From NCBI GenBank assembly GCA_024742495.1, contig JANSYJ010000003.1:62001-126000 (forward strand): a stretch of DNA of 64,000 nucleotides. Reading direction: 5' to 3'. Within the stretch, counting starts at the first letter, position 1. Every line of letters starts with the position of its first letter. Under the pieces are notes generated by a model. It was not told the origin of the DNA and made no database searches. It was given only the letters and a program-made list of their open reading frames with translations. The position numbers were made by a program, and so were the translations under genes. Shown here piece after piece: positions 55,542-64,000 of this stretch. The stretch is from Bacteroidota bacterium (GTDB lineage: Bacteria; Bacteroidota; Bacteroidia; Flavobacteriales; Schleiferiaceae).

Positions 55542-56143
55542 TTTGTTCCAAAGTTTTGGCACAGGTATACATCAAAATTAGGGCCTTTTTTAAGTGGAAC
55601 CAATGGAGAAACTCCAACCCCCAGAAAATCAAAGGCTCCCAGTAAATTGGCACGGTGTCCGGGAGAGTTTAACCAATCCCTTACTGCTTCTTTACCAAGT
55701 TGACGATAGGTCTTATTTAAGATGCGATTTCCGAATTTATCCATCGGCATACCGCGCTCATCTATAAAATAGTACTCTCCGTCTCCTACATTAAGGATAA
55801 AGGTACGTGCAATGTTTTCACCCATGCCCCGAAAACCACCTCCAAAAGCCTTAATTCGCTTTCCAAGGTTTCCAAATCGTGCATCTCGGCGCCAGCTATG
55901 TTGCATGGCCAATTCCTGATGCATGCGATAGGCTTGATAATTGGCAGCGGTATCTAAAACGGGGTCGTTGTTTAATTTACTAAAGCCCAATGAATCACGA
56001 GCGTGATTTGTTTCTTCAAAAATGGCGTAGGCTAATAATCTGGGTTGAAAGTTCCTGGGGTTTATTTCGACATCAAGATTTGGCTGTCCTTTTACAAAAA
56101 TGGGACTGAGGCCAATAAGCAGATATAAAGCAAGGGCTTTCAT
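55538..56143 (-). CDS. Exported CAP (SCP/PR-1) domain protein
   Basis: A 201-residue exported protein (signal ALYLLIGLSPIFVKGQ). CAP-domain signatures are ETNHARDSLGFSKLNNDPVL, HSWRRDAR, GMGENIA and VRDWLNSPGHRANLLG, the last two being the core motifs. The role is unknown. It overlaps both neighbours by 4 bases (ATGA), in the operon after ostA. Confidence 0.94.
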   Translation of the reverse strand: MKALALYLLIGLSPIFVKGQPNLDVEINPRNFQPRLLAYAIFEETNHARDSLGFSKLNNDPVLDTAANYQAYRMHQELAMQHSWRRDARFGNLGKRIKAFGGGFRGMGENIARTFILNVGDGEYYFIDERGMPMDKFGNRILNKTYRQLGKEAVRDWLNSPGHRANLLGAFDFLGVGVSPLVPLKKGPNFDVYLCQNFGTK

Positions 56144-57669
56144 TTAAAAAGATCGACTTTGTTTAGAGGGCGTTCATCAAAACGCGGACTAAAACCTTCT
56201 AGTGTTTTTCGATCGTTGGGAATTTTATCCATGGGGTGCATCACCCCCTCAGGCTTTCCAATCCAGGTTAGTCTTTTAACTTCACTGTTCACTAGCCTTA
56301 TTAGTATTCGACTGCAGATACTGCGGTTCATTCCCAGGTAATCACCATCTTCCTCCTTGGGATAATATACCGCTTCACCATTGCCATTTACATAGACCTT
56401 ACGCAATTCCCCTTTTTGAAAATTGCCAATCATCAGGCGACCTTTTACCTGATTGTACCTAATGCTATCCGCGCGACTAACCATAAAGGCATTGCTCAGT
56501 ACTTTTAAAGTGTCTGGTTGATCATTTTTGGTAAGTAGGTAAATCGTGTCTCCAGTAATTTGGGTCGAATCATCCCATACAATGGGGTCGCGGTACATCT
56601 TAAATGTAGAATCGGTAGTGGAATAGCTCAAGGAATCGCATTTTCCTTGCATGTCTTTGCGGAAAAAGCGTACCTCATAAAAAATTAGCAATCGTCGGAA
56701 TTCATTTCCTAAACTATCGCTCACCATGCTGGAGTAAAGGGTATCGCCGTGGACATGGAGGGAGTCACCTTCTTCATCTACCACAGTATAAAGCGGATCT
56801 TCGGTAACATAAGCCGAATCTTTAGTCCCGAAATACTCGCCGTAATTCCCTGTAATTAGGTAATTATCCACTGTATCGTGAATCAATACATTTCTAAAAG
56901 CCTCGCCATATTCTCCATCCCGTTCATAGTAGAGGCTATCGCCGGTTAAAAAACGCGGACCATCATAGATGTAGGCGTTCTTATTAAACTGGGCAATATT
57001 GAGATCGGTATTGTAGCGCCCGTTTTCACAGTAAATTTTGCTACTATCACTAAATATAGTGGTGGGACCAAAGAAGTAAGCGACATGGGCCTCGCTATCA
57101 TAATCCATGGTATCGGTATTAATCACATAATCGGGATTATTTAAAACCACCGAATCTTTAAAGCTAAATACCTTGTAATTACTATTGTAGTAACCCTCTT
57201 CGCTGTAAAGAGTATTGTCATCATTAACCACCCGACCTCCGGTGGTATAGTAAGCAATGTTGGTATTTCTATCCAGTCGCAGCCTATCGGTAGTTAGAGT
57301 CATCTCAGTGTCTTCTAAAACCACTTCTTCGCCCGTTACTAGGGCCTGCCGGCTTTCGCCTGAATAATCTAACTGATCGCCACGTAAATGAAGGGTATCA
57401 CCCTGATTAATGCGAACTGAACGGAAAGCTTTAATCCTGTTTTCCGCTGAGTAGAGCCAGGCGGAATCACAATACATTAATGCCCCTTCATGCTCAAAAA
57501 CAACTTCACCAATTAAGCGCTGCTTTCCTTCTGCTTTGCTATAATATCCCTTGTCCGAATGACGGATATTAATTTTTTTCGTCTTCTTAGCCTCCTGTCC
57601 AAAACTGCAGGTGGCGACTAAAATCAAGAATAGGAAACTATACTTAAAGCGGTAATTTTTCAAGCTCAA
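56140..57669 (-). CDS. OstA/LptA-like LPS-transport protein
   Basis: An exported beta-jellyroll repeat protein of about 509 residues. OstA-like strand repeats run throughout (GEVVFEHEGALMYCDSAWLY, DTLHLRGDQLDYSGESRQAL, MTLTTDRLRLDRNTNIAYY, TTDSTFKMYRDPIVW). The signal peptide is KNYRFKYSFLFLILVATCSFGQ. The frame is open to an ATG at 57735, but that start would put 21 extra residues ahead of the signal peptide. I therefore prefer a TTG at 57669 or 57663, within the last codons of purA. It probably bridges LPS across the periplasm. Confidence 0.9.
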   Translation of the reverse strand: MSLKNYRFKYSFLFLILVATCSFGQEAKKTKKINIRHSDKGYYSKAEGKQRLIGEVVFEHEGALMYCDSAWLYSAENRIKAFRSVRINQGDTLHLRGDQLDYSGESRQALVTGEEVVLEDTEMTLTTDRLRLDRNTNIAYYTTGGRVVNDDNTLYSEEGYYNSNYKVFSFKDSVVLNNPDYVINTDTMDYDSEAHVAYFFGPTTIFSDSSKIYCENGRYNTDLNIAQFNKNAYIYDGPRFLTGDSLYYERDGEYGEAFRNVLIHDTVDNYLITGNYGEYFGTKDSAYVTEDPLYTVVDEEGDSLHVHGDTLYSSMVSDSLGNEFRRLLIFYEVRFFRKDMQGKCDSLSYSTTDSTFKMYRDPIVWDDSTQITGDTIYLLTKNDQPDTLKVLSNAFMVSRADSIRYNQVKGRLMIGNFQKGELRKVYVNGNGEAVYYPKEEDGDYLGMNRSICSRILIRLVNSEVKRLTWIGKPEGVMHPMDKIPNDRKTLEGFSPRFDERPLNKVDLFK

Positions 57670-58930
57670 TAGTTTGGGTACGATTGGGCCCCACGGATAA
57701 AATACTAATGGGAACGCCGATTTTTTGCTCCACATAGTTTAAATAGTCTTTTAATGCTTTAGGCGCATCTTCCAAATTATCTAAACCAGTTAAATCTTCT
57801 TTCCAACCGGGAATCTCCTCGTAAACGGGCTCAATTAAGGATTCGTCTATGCTGTAAGGCAAATGCTCAATTTCTGCTCCTTTATAACGATACTTTGTAC
57901 AAACCTTAATCGTATCAAAACCGCTCATTACATCGGCTTTCATCATTATAAGATTGGTAACCCCGTTTATGGCTACCGCATATTTAAGGGCGGGAATATC
58001 TAACCATCCACAACGACGTGGTCTGCCTGTTGTTGCTCCAAATTCATGACCCTTCTCTTGCAGGTATTTACCGTCATCGTTAAAGAGCTCGGTGGGGAAT
58101 GGCCCGGAGCCAACCCTGGTACAATAAGCCTTAAAAATCCCAAAAACTCTTTCAATTCTATTGGGGGCGATACCCAATCCCGTGCAGCTTCCCGCGCAGG
58201 TTGTAGTGCTTGAAGTAACAAAAGGGTAGGAGCCAAAGTCGATATCCAACAAGGAACCTTGAGCCCCTTCTGCCAATACCTTTTTTCCTTCTGCTAAGGC
58301 GGTATGCAAATAGTGTTCAGAATCAATTAATGTTAAGCTGCGTATTTGATCGATAGCCTCAAACCACGCCGGCTCTAATTCTGCCAATTGCGTTTCATAG
58401 TCATACTCGTAATGCGACAGAAGCTGGGCATGTTTGGCTTTAAGATTATCGTAGCGTTCTTTAAAATCTTCCAATTCAATATCGCCAACTCTTAAGCCGT
58501 TCCTACCGGTTTTGTCCATGTAGGTTGGGCCGATTCCTTTAAGGGTAGAGCCAATTTTATTTTTGCCTTTTGCGGCCTCCGAAGCGGCATCTAAAATGCG
58601 ATGCGTTGGTAAAATAAGATGCGCCTTTCGGCTGATGAGCAGGGCCTCTTTAACATCTACCTTATGTTCTTTTAATGCGGCCAGCTCCTTACAAAATATG
58701 CTTGGGTCAATTACCACACCATTGCCGATAAGGTTTTTTATGCCTTTGTGAAAAATCCCACTGGGGATGGTATGCAAAACGTGTTTTATGCCATCAAATT
58801 CCAAGGTGTGTCCCGCATTTGGTCCGCCTTGAAAACGTGCAATGATATCGTACTTACGCGTAAGTACATCAACAATTTTCCCTTTGCCTTCGTCGCCCCA
58901 TTGGAGGCCTAGTAGTACGTCTACCTTCAT
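57644..58930 (-). CDS. purA: Adenylosuccinate synthase
   Basis: A 428-residue enzyme joining IMP and aspartate with GTP, the first committed step to AMP. Signatures: GLQWGDEGKGKIVDVL, IARFQGGPNAGHTL, GSTLKGIGPTYMDKTGR, and ATTGRPRRCGWLDIPALKYA. Normal length. It begins 13 bp after the Fur-family gene. (p)ppGpp is a known inhibitor of PurA, and the synthetase gene is two genes upstream in the same run. Confidence 0.98.
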   Translation of the reverse strand: MKVDVLLGLQWGDEGKGKIVDVLTRKYDIIARFQGGPNAGHTLEFDGIKHVLHTIPSGIFHKGIKNLIGNGVVIDPSIFCKELAALKEHKVDVKEALLISRKAHLILPTHRILDAASEAAKGKNKIGSTLKGIGPTYMDKTGRNGLRVGDIELEDFKERYDNLKAKHAQLLSHYEYDYETQLAELEPAWFEAIDQIRSLTLIDSEHYLHTALAEGKKVLAEGAQGSLLDIDFGSYPFVTSSTTTCAGSCTGLGIAPNRIERVFGIFKAYCTRVGSGPFPTELFNDDGKYLQEKGHEFGATTGRPRRCGWLDIPALKYAVAINGVTNLIMMKADVMSGFDTIKVCTKYRYKGAEIEHLPYSIDESLIEPVYEEIPGWKEDLTGLDNLEDAPKALKDYLNYVEQKIGVPISILSVGPNRTQTIELEKLPL

Positions 58931-58943
58931 GAAAGTTTGCTAC

Positions 58944-59420
58944 TTATTTAGCTTGATTTGATGTTTCGGAATTGGATGCCTCTTGTTCTGCAATTCGGTT
59001 ACCATAAAGGTAAAGCGAATGCGAGTTTATCTCAATGCCAAAGATTTCGGCAACGGTTTCTTTGATTTGCTGAATCCGAGGATCGCAAAATTCTAAAACC
59101 TCACCGGTATCGGTTAAAATAATATGGTCGTGTTGTTTGTTGTAAAAGGATTTCTCGTAATAAGCCTGGTTTTGCCCAAACTGATGTTTACGAACTAGCT
59201 TCGAGTCTAATAAAAGCTCGATCGTATTGTACAAGGTAGCACGCGAAACCCGATAGTTTTTATTTTTCATCAAAATGTAAAGCGACTCAATATCAAAATG
59301 CTCTTCATTTTCATAAATCTCCTGCAGAATCGCATAGCGCTCTGGGGTTTTTCGCTGCTTATTTTTTTCCAGATAGTCTGTGAATACCTGTTTTACGGTC
59401 GCATATTCCTGCTCATTCAT
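58944..59420 (-). CDS. Fur-family transcriptional regulator lacking the CxxC zinc site
   Basis: A 158-residue regulator. The winged helix has [26 protein letters not shown] and [15 protein letters not shown]. The metal region reads [22 protein letters not shown]: the HDH is kept but the usual CxxC is replaced by TDTG, and no C-terminal CxxC appears. Fur and PerR roles cannot be separated. It lies between spoT and purA, 25 bp and 13 bp away. Confidence 0.93.
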   Translation of the reverse strand: MNEQEYATVKQVFTDYLEKNKQRKTPERYAILQEIYENEEHFDIESLYILMKNKNYRVSRATLYNTIELLLDSKLVRKHQFGQNQAYYEKSFYNKQHDHIILTDTGEVLEFCDPRIQQIKETVAEIFGIEINSHSLYLYGNRIAEQEASNSETSNQAK

Positions 59421-59445
59421 AGCCTAAAACAATTGGCGAAGATAG

Positions 59446-61686
59446 TTAATCTCGCTCAGCAAAACGTCTTTCTACGGATGACACGCCTTCGATTTTTCGC
59501 AGTCGTTCAAATACCTTTTCTAAGTGGAGTTTATCCTGCACCACCACCGTTATTAAACCTTCAAACACTCCGTCATCTCCGGCTATGTTAATACTGCGAA
59601 TATTTACATTTAAATCATTGGAAATAATTTGAGTCACCTGGTTTACAAGGCCCACGGTGTCAATTCCTCGAATAACCAAAACAGAAGAATACTCTTTTTT
59701 CTTGGTGCTAACCCATTTTGCTCGCAATATGCGCTGGGCAAAATTAGATTGAAGGTAAACGGAGTTTGGACAATTCTTGTGATGCAGCTTAATCCCTTCG
59801 GTTGCGGTTACAAAACCAAAAACATCATCACCGGGAATGGGATTGCAACATTTGGCAATTTTATAATCGAGCTCCTGTTCATCTGCCCCAAAAACAACAA
59901 ATTTTTGGCCTTCCTTTTCCTGAGCTTCCTTCTCTTTTTTCTTGGCTTTGTTAAGATCATTTTTAGATCTCCCAATTATTCGCTTGCGCAGATAGGAGTA
60001 GAACCCTTGATTTTGATCCCGCATGAATTCCTTCAGCTGCGCATTATCAATAATCCGCATGCCAACCTTATAGTAAAGCTCAGAACTATTTTTTAGTCTG
60101 AAGTACTTCACCATTTCCTGGATCAGATTCTTGCTGGGCTTAACTTTTATATACTTGAGCTTTCGTTCTAGAATTACTTTTCCATCAGCTGCTATTTCTT
60201 TGCGCTCACTTTTTAAGGAACTCTTTATGTTATTGCGGGCCTTGCTGGTAACTACATAATTTAACCAGTCCTCTTTTGGTTTCTGTTTTTGAGAGGTAAT
60301 AATTTCTACTTGGTCGCCACTTTTTAAACGATAGTTTAAGGGTACTAAGCGACCATTAACCTTAGCGCCTAAGGTTTTTAAACCAACATCGGTATGAATA
60401 TTAAAACTAAAATCAAGCGGCGTAGAGCTTGAGGGTAAGATCATTAAATCCCCTTTCGGCGTAAAGAGATAAATCTCATCCGCCATGAGATTCATTTTAA
60501 ACTCATCTACAAAGTCAACCGCCGAGCCTTCGTTGTTTTCAAGTACTTCCCGGATGCGGTTAATCCACTGATCTAATTTGGATTGACCCGATGAATCTTC
60601 CTTATATTTCCAATGGGCCGCATAGCCTCGCTCGGCTACTTCATCCATTCGTTTAGATCGAATTTGAACTTCGACCCAATGTCCATCAGGCCCCATAACG
60701 GTAGTATGCAGGCTTTCATAACCATTGGCTTTTGGAGCTGAAATCCAATCCCGTAACCTTTCAGTATTGGGCCTAAAATGATCTGTTACAATCGAATAAA
60801 CTCGCCAGCAATCCGATTTCTCCGTTTCAGAGGTGGAGTGCACAATAATGCGAATGGCGAATTTGTCATAAATCTCATCGAAGCCAACGCCCTGGCTCAA
60901 CATCTTCTTTCGAATGCTGTAAATGCTTTTAGTGCGTTCCTTTATTTCAAAGTCAAATCCTTCTCCTTTTAAATATTGTTTCAGAAAATCGCTGAAATCA
61001 CTAAGATATTGATGCGCCTCATTTTCACTACTCTTTAATCGAAGGATTATATCGCGGTAAACTTCGGGCTCAGTGTACTTTAAGCTCAGGTCCTCAAGCT
61101 CTGTTTTTATATTGTAAAGTCCAATTCGATGAGCGAGCGGAGCGTAGAGGTATAGGGTTTCAGATGCAATTTTTAATTGCTTATGCTGAGGCATAGAATC
61201 CAAGGTCCGCATATTGTGCAGGCGGTCTGCAAGCTTTATTAGAATCACCCGAATATCATCGGATAAAGTCAAAAGCATTTTACGGAAATTCTCCGCCTGT
61301 TGGCTGATATCCATATCGAAGATGCCACTAATCTTCGTTAGGCCATCAATGATTTTTGCTATATCCTCATTAAAAAGTCGTTCTATGTCTTCTAGGGTAT
61401 AGTCGCTATCCTCAACAACATCATGGATTAATGCGCTAGCAACAGACTTTGGTCCCAAGCCAATTTCTTCGCTTACAATCCGGGCCACCTCAATAGGATG
61501 AAAGATATAGGGCTCTCCCGACTTGCGGCGCACATCGGCATGGGCATCGCGCGCCAAATTAAAGGCACGTTTAATTAGATCGCGGTCGTCGTCGTCCATG
61601 CGATCTTTCATCGATTTTAAGAGCTGCTTAAAACGATCTTTTATTTCCTTTTCTTCCGCTTCGAGTTCGGCTTCAGTCATATTCAT
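59446..61686 (-). CDS. spoT: Bifunctional (p)ppGpp synthetase/hydrolase (Rel/SpoT)
   Basis: A 746-residue long RSH enzyme. The HD hydrolase domain has IFHPIEVARI (H63) and SALIHDVVEDSDYTLED (H88, D89). The synthetase domain has YDKFAIRIIV, SAPKANGYESLHTTVMGP and RGYAAHWKYKE. TGS (about 400-460, YLFTPKGDLMILPSSSTPLDF), a conserved Cys/His region (KCCNPIPGDDVFGFV) and a C-terminal ACT domain (NVNIRSINIAGDDGVFEG) follow. Two starts, M1 or M3, are equally likely. It heads the run to 54342. Confidence 0.97.
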   Translation of the reverse strand: MNMTEAELEAEEKEIKDRFKQLLKSMKDRMDDDDRDLIKRAFNLARDAHADVRRKSGEPYIFHPIEVARIVSEEIGLGPKSVASALIHDVVEDSDYTLEDIERLFNEDIAKIIDGLTKISGIFDMDISQQAENFRKMLLTLSDDIRVILIKLADRLHNMRTLDSMPQHKQLKIASETLYLYAPLAHRIGLYNIKTELEDLSLKYTEPEVYRDIILRLKSSENEAHQYLSDFSDFLKQYLKGEGFDFEIKERTKSIYSIRKKMLSQGVGFDEIYDKFAIRIIVHSTSETEKSDCWRVYSIVTDHFRPNTERLRDWISAPKANGYESLHTTVMGPDGHWVEVQIRSKRMDEVAERGYAAHWKYKEDSSGQSKLDQWINRIREVLENNEGSAVDFVDEFKMNLMADEIYLFTPKGDLMILPSSSTPLDFSFNIHTDVGLKTLGAKVNGRLVPLNYRLKSGDQVEIITSQKQKPKEDWLNYVVTSKARNNIKSSLKSERKEIAADGKVILERKLKYIKVKPSKNLIQEMVKYFRLKNSSELYYKVGMRIIDNAQLKEFMRDQNQGFYSYLRKRIIGRSKNDLNKAKKKEKEAQEKEGQKFVVFGADEQELDYKIAKCCNPIPGDDVFGFVTATEGIKLHHKNCPNSVYLQSNFAQRILRAKWVSTKKKEYSSVLVIRGIDTVGLVNQVTQIISNDLNVNIRSINIAGDDGVFEGLITVVVQDKLHLEKVFERLRKIEGVSSVERRFAERD

Positions 61687-61767
61687 ACAGTAACCGAAAT
61701 TAAGAGAAAATAAGCGAGAAGAAGGAGCTAGGGCTCAGCTTTTTTTTTGAAAAGCGAGAGCCTAAGA

Positions 61768-62013
61768 CTAAGCGATATTTCTTTGATTGTTGGATTTGAA
61801 GCGATTAATCTCTTCGCCCCGTTTTTTACGATGTTTGGTGGCACGGCCTTGAACGCGTTTTCGCCACATTCTAAAGCTGGAGGCTTTCATTTCCTTGCGC
61901 ATCAACTCTATAACTTCCTGCTCTTTTAAGCCAAACTGAATTTGAATGGCGTCGAAGGGAGTGCGATCCTCCCAGGCCATTTCAATGATTCTATCGATGT
62001 CTGCTTCCTTCAT
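61768..62013 (-). CDS. TIGR03643 family small protein
   Basis: An 81-residue basic protein. The family pattern is clear: DIDRIIEMAWEDRTPFDAIQ, FGLKEQEVIELMRKEMK and SFRMWRKRVQGRATKHRKKR. I chose the ATG at 62013 over a TTG at 62025. The strongly basic C-terminal half suggests nucleic acid binding, which is inference. Confidence 0.9.
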   Translation of the reverse strand: MKEADIDRIIEMAWEDRTPFDAIQIQFGLKEQEVIELMRKEMKASSFRMWRKRVQGRATKHRKKRGEEINRFKSNNQRNIA

Positions 62014-62065
62014 AGATTTTTCCAAATAACTAGCATAGGCCTATTTTGTTTGCGAAATTGCGGCC

Positions 62066-62464
62066 ATGTTAAAAGATTTAAAATTTGATCCTGTAACTGG
62101 GGTGCAAGTGGCAATTGCCAAAACACCTGAAGACAACGGAGAAAGCACCTTTTACCTTTATCTGATTAATTCAAAGGAGGTTTCTTTGAAGAATGTCTTG
62201 CTTATGACGGAAGCGTCGGAAGAAGAGTCGGGCAAAGGCCGCAAAACATCTAAACTGCGTCACTTTTTTGAAAAGGTAGAAGCAGAACAATCGATTAAGG
62301 TTGAAACAGTGGATCCTTCGGTACTAAGTTTTTACAATCGCATTTGGTTGAGCTTTTATGTGGATGGTCAGGTTTATGACAAACGCTATATTATCGAGCC
62401 CTTCAAAGAGTGGGAACTCGAGCCCATTCAAGCACTGGGAATTGAGGGTAAGCTAGCATCATAG
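62066..62464 (+). CDS. Conserved small protein of unknown function
   Basis: A 132-residue soluble protein with a beta-sandwich-like pattern (TFYLYLINSKEVSLKNVLLMTEA, YNRIWLSFYVDGQVYDKRYIIEPF). No signal peptide, cysteines or catalytic motif. No named family recognised. It is divergent from the TIGR03643 gene and 41 bp ahead of a lipoprotein gene. Confidence 0.82.
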   Translation: MLKDLKFDPVTGVQVAIAKTPEDNGESTFYLYLINSKEVSLKNVLLMTEASEEESGKGRKTSKLRHFFEKVEAEQSIKVETVDPSVLSFYNRIWLSFYVDGQVYDKRYIIEPFKEWELEPIQALGIEGKLAS

Positions 62465-62505
62465 CAAACCGACTAATTGATTAATTCGTATTTATAGAAA
62501 AGATT

Positions 62506-63033
62506 ATGCGCAAATTATTTTTATTCATCATTCTCGCATTTACCTTCAACTCTTGCACTAGAGGCGAAAACGAGGTGAGCTTCCGATTAAAGTATGAGCA
62601 GCAATTTTCCATCGATAGCAGTATTGGGGTAAACTTCCCCATAAATTTAGAAGGCCCACCAGTAACTACTCAGTCGAGCCAAGCCTTTGCCAATAATAAT
62701 ACTGCCGCCAATTTAATAACTAGCGTAACAATGGATTATGCCGAATTGGTTTTAGACAATCCATCGGAAGAGGATTTTTCCTTTTTAAAATCGGTTGAAA
62801 TCTCAATTGAGGCGGAAGGTTTAGATCCATTGGTCTTGGCTTTTGCAGATCCCGTGCCCGATGAAACTACCAATACCTTGGTATTAACTACTAGTAATCG
62901 TCAGTTTCAAGACTATATTAAAGCGGATGAAATTGTGATTTCCACCCGCAGTGTTACTGATGAGTTTTTAACTCAAGATCACAGCTTCACTTTCAAGTGT
63001 GAGTTCCTTATAAAAGGTAATGTGCTGAACTAG
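62506..63033 (+). CDS. Predicted lipoprotein of unknown function
   Basis: A 175-residue protein with lipobox NSC (FLFIILAFTFNSCTRGE). The mature domain is beta-rich (AELVLDNPSEEDFSFLKSVEIS, EIVISTRSVTDEF). No family recognised. A hairpin at 63044-63071 follows. Confidence 0.82.
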   Translation: MRKLFLFIILAFTFNSCTRGENEVSFRLKYEQQFSIDSSIGVNFPINLEGPPVTTQSSQAFANNNTAANLITSVTMDYAELVLDNPSEEDFSFLKSVEISIEAEGLDPLVLAFADPVPDETTNTLVLTTSNRQFQDYIKADEIVISTRSVTDEFLTQDHSFTFKCEFLIKGNVLN

Positions 63034-63043
63034 ACTAAAAAAT

Positions 63044-63071
63044 AGGGCGCTGCAGCCTTTATTCGCGCCCT
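63044..63071 (+). terminator. Weak hairpin terminator after the lipoprotein gene
   Basis: Perfect 7-bp GC-rich stem (AGGGCGC/GCGCCCT) with a 14-base loop, 10 bases after the stop. The T content downstream is modest (GCTTCTTAATTTT). Confidence 0.55.
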
Positions 63072-63077
63072 GCTTCT

Positions 63078-63085
63078 TAATTTTG
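63078..63085 (+). promoter_or_regulatory. Candidate -7 promoter element of mdh
   Basis: TAATTTTG matches TAnnTTTG exactly, 31 bases before the mdh ATG at 63117 and right after the hairpin. Confidence 0.45.
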
Positions 63086-63116
63086 CCTTTTAGTTAAACT
63101 CAAATCTCAAAAAAGT

Positions 63117-64000
63117 ATGAAAGTTACCGTTGTTGGTGCAGGAGCCGTAGGTGCTAGTTGCGCGGAATACATTGCCATGAAGGATTTTGCCTCTGAAGTG
63201 GTTTTAGTAGACATCAAAGAAGGTTTTGCAGAAGGTAAGGCCATGGACTTAATGCAAACGGCGTCCTTAAATGGTTTCGACACCAAAATTACTGGTAGCA
63301 CAAACGACTATAGTAAGACCGCAAATAGCGATGTTGCTGTAATTACCTCCGGTATTCCCAGAAAGCCGGGCATGACTCGTGAAGAGCTTATTAGCACCAA
63401 TGCTGGTATAGTAAAAACAGTGGCGGAGAATCTTATTAAAGAATCCCCAGAAGTAATCATCATTGTGGTTTCCAATCCTATGGATACCATGACCTATTTA
63501 GCGCATCAGGCAACTGGCCTACCGAAGCACCGCATCATTGGTATGGGTGGAGCTTTAGATTCGGCTCGCTTTAAGTACCGCTTAGCAGAAGCAACTGAAG
63601 CTCCAATTAGTGATATTGATGGAATGGTAATTGGCGGGCATAGCGATACCGGTATGATTCCATTAACCCGTTTAGCGACTCGTAACTCTGTTCCGGTTTC
63701 GGCCTTTATTTCTGAGGACCGCATGCAGGAAGTTAAAGAGGCAACCAAAGTTGGAGGCGCAACGCTTACCAAGTTATTAGGTACTTCTGCTTGGTATGCT
63801 CCAGGTGCGGCGGTAGCGGCAATGGTGCACGCTATTGCTACTGATGCTCATAAAATGTTCCCTTGTTCTTGTCTTTTGGAAGGGGAATTTGGCTTAAATG
63901 ACATTTGCATTGGTGTTCCAGCTTTAATTGGAGCTAATGGAATTGAAAAGATTGTTGAGATTGATTTGGATGAAACTGAAAAATCAGAATTAACAAATTC
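63117..64000 (+). CDS. mdh: Malate dehydrogenase, truncated by the window edge
   Basis: The 294 residues visible of about 310 expected; the frame is open at the right edge. LDH-like malate dehydrogenase of the Flavobacteriales type. The Rossmann motif is VTVVGAGAVGASCAEYIAM, the substrate loop is SGIPRKPGMTREEL, and the catalytic His lies in IGGHSDTGMIPLTRLATR. SNPMDTMTYL and KVGGATLTKLLGTSAWYAPG are typical of the group. It oxidises malate to oxaloacetate with NAD in the TCA cycle. Confidence 0.96.
   Translation, partial: MKVTVVGAGAVGASCAEYIAMKDFASEVVLVDIKEGFAEGKAMDLMQTASLNGFDTKITGSTNDYSKTANSDVAVITSGIPRKPGMTREELISTNAGIVKTVAENLIKESPEVIIIVVSNPMDTMTYLAHQATGLPKHRIIGMGGALDSARFKYRLAEATEAPISDIDGMVIGGHSDTGMIPLTRLATRNSVPVSAFISEDRMQEVKEATKVGGATLTKLLGTSAWYAPGAAVAAMVHAIATDAHKMFPCSCLLEGEFGLNDICIGVPALIGANGIEKIVEIDLDETEKSELTN

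Noticed and set aside
57670-57735. ATG start of the OstA-like gene 66 bases upstream of the chosen one
   Set aside because: It would place 21 extra residues in front of an otherwise normal signal peptide and deep inside purA.
59629-60096. Plus-strand frame of 155 codons inside spoT
   Set aside because: It lies fully opposite the strongly conserved RSH gene, its product has no family pattern, and there is no promoter or coupling; it is a by-product of the spoT codons.
1-64000. tRNA, rRNA, riboswitch, CRISPR, insertion sequence or integrase
   Set aside because: None recognised on either strand while reading; no cloverleaf, array spacing, terminal inverted repeat or transposase/integrase motif was seen.

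Overview
This window is chromosomal DNA of a member of the Bacteroidota, most likely a marine Flavobacteriales of the Cryomorphaceae/Schleiferiaceae type; the family-level placement is inference. The grounds are a type IX secretion C-terminal domain, CarboxypepD_reg/TonB receptors, DUF5723 barrels, PD40-OmpA proteins, Bacteroidota-only small families, start codons without Shine-Dalgarno sequences, and several exact TAnnTTTG -7 promoter elements. No rRNA, tRNA, CRISPR array, transposase or prophage was seen. Most of the window is a compact housekeeping and envelope genome. Genes overlap at many junctions, no gene-free stretch exceeds 300 bases, and the largest (1082-1361, 280 bp) is a divergent promoter region.

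Left part (1-16.5 kb): the start of an S8 protease that runs off the left edge, then a PIG-L deacetylase, a 35-residue membrane peptide and a sodium/solute symporter in one coupled string. Next come the ergothioneine genes egtB-egtD, a 51-residue lipoprotein, a two-component pair whose response regulator is fused to a thioredoxin-reductase-like flavoprotein, a TonB-dependent receptor and an SRPBCC/GyrI-like protein. guaA begins a plus-strand pair with a LysM/substrate-binding fusion.

Middle part (18.7-43.9 kb): a BchI-like AAA+ ATPase with its VWA partner, OsmC, a LexA-type S24 regulator coupled to a spore-photoproduct-lyase-like radical SAM protein, pirin, and a PD40-OmpA protein. An envelope operon follows (lipoprotein, DUF5723 barrel, lipoprotein) in which the first gene appears to carry a premature in-frame stop. 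Then rarA, a T9SS cargo, a rhomboid protease, kdsB, rlmD, rocD, and a group with TPR, transglutaminase and CarboxypepD_reg proteins.

Right part (44-64 kb): a LytTR/LytS operon with lipoproteins and an acyltransferase, then a one-substrate exosortase system (MSEP-type C-terminal signal plus exosortase). An acquired ImmA/IrrE-DUF4411 toxin-antitoxin-like island carries a broken gene fragment at its edge. A GT25 glycosyltransferase follows, then the minus-strand run spoT-fur family-purA-ostA-CAP-thioredoxin-like, and finally mdh, which runs off the right edge.

The strongest leads are: the exosortase/MSEP pair; the histidine kinase driving a redox-enzyme response regulator; the in-frame stop at 29045-29047 followed by 28 sensible codons; the terminator whose U-tract contains the apparent start codon of the TonB receptor; the S24 regulator coupled to a radical SAM lyase; and the unannotated 35-residue peptide between the deacetylase and the symporter.
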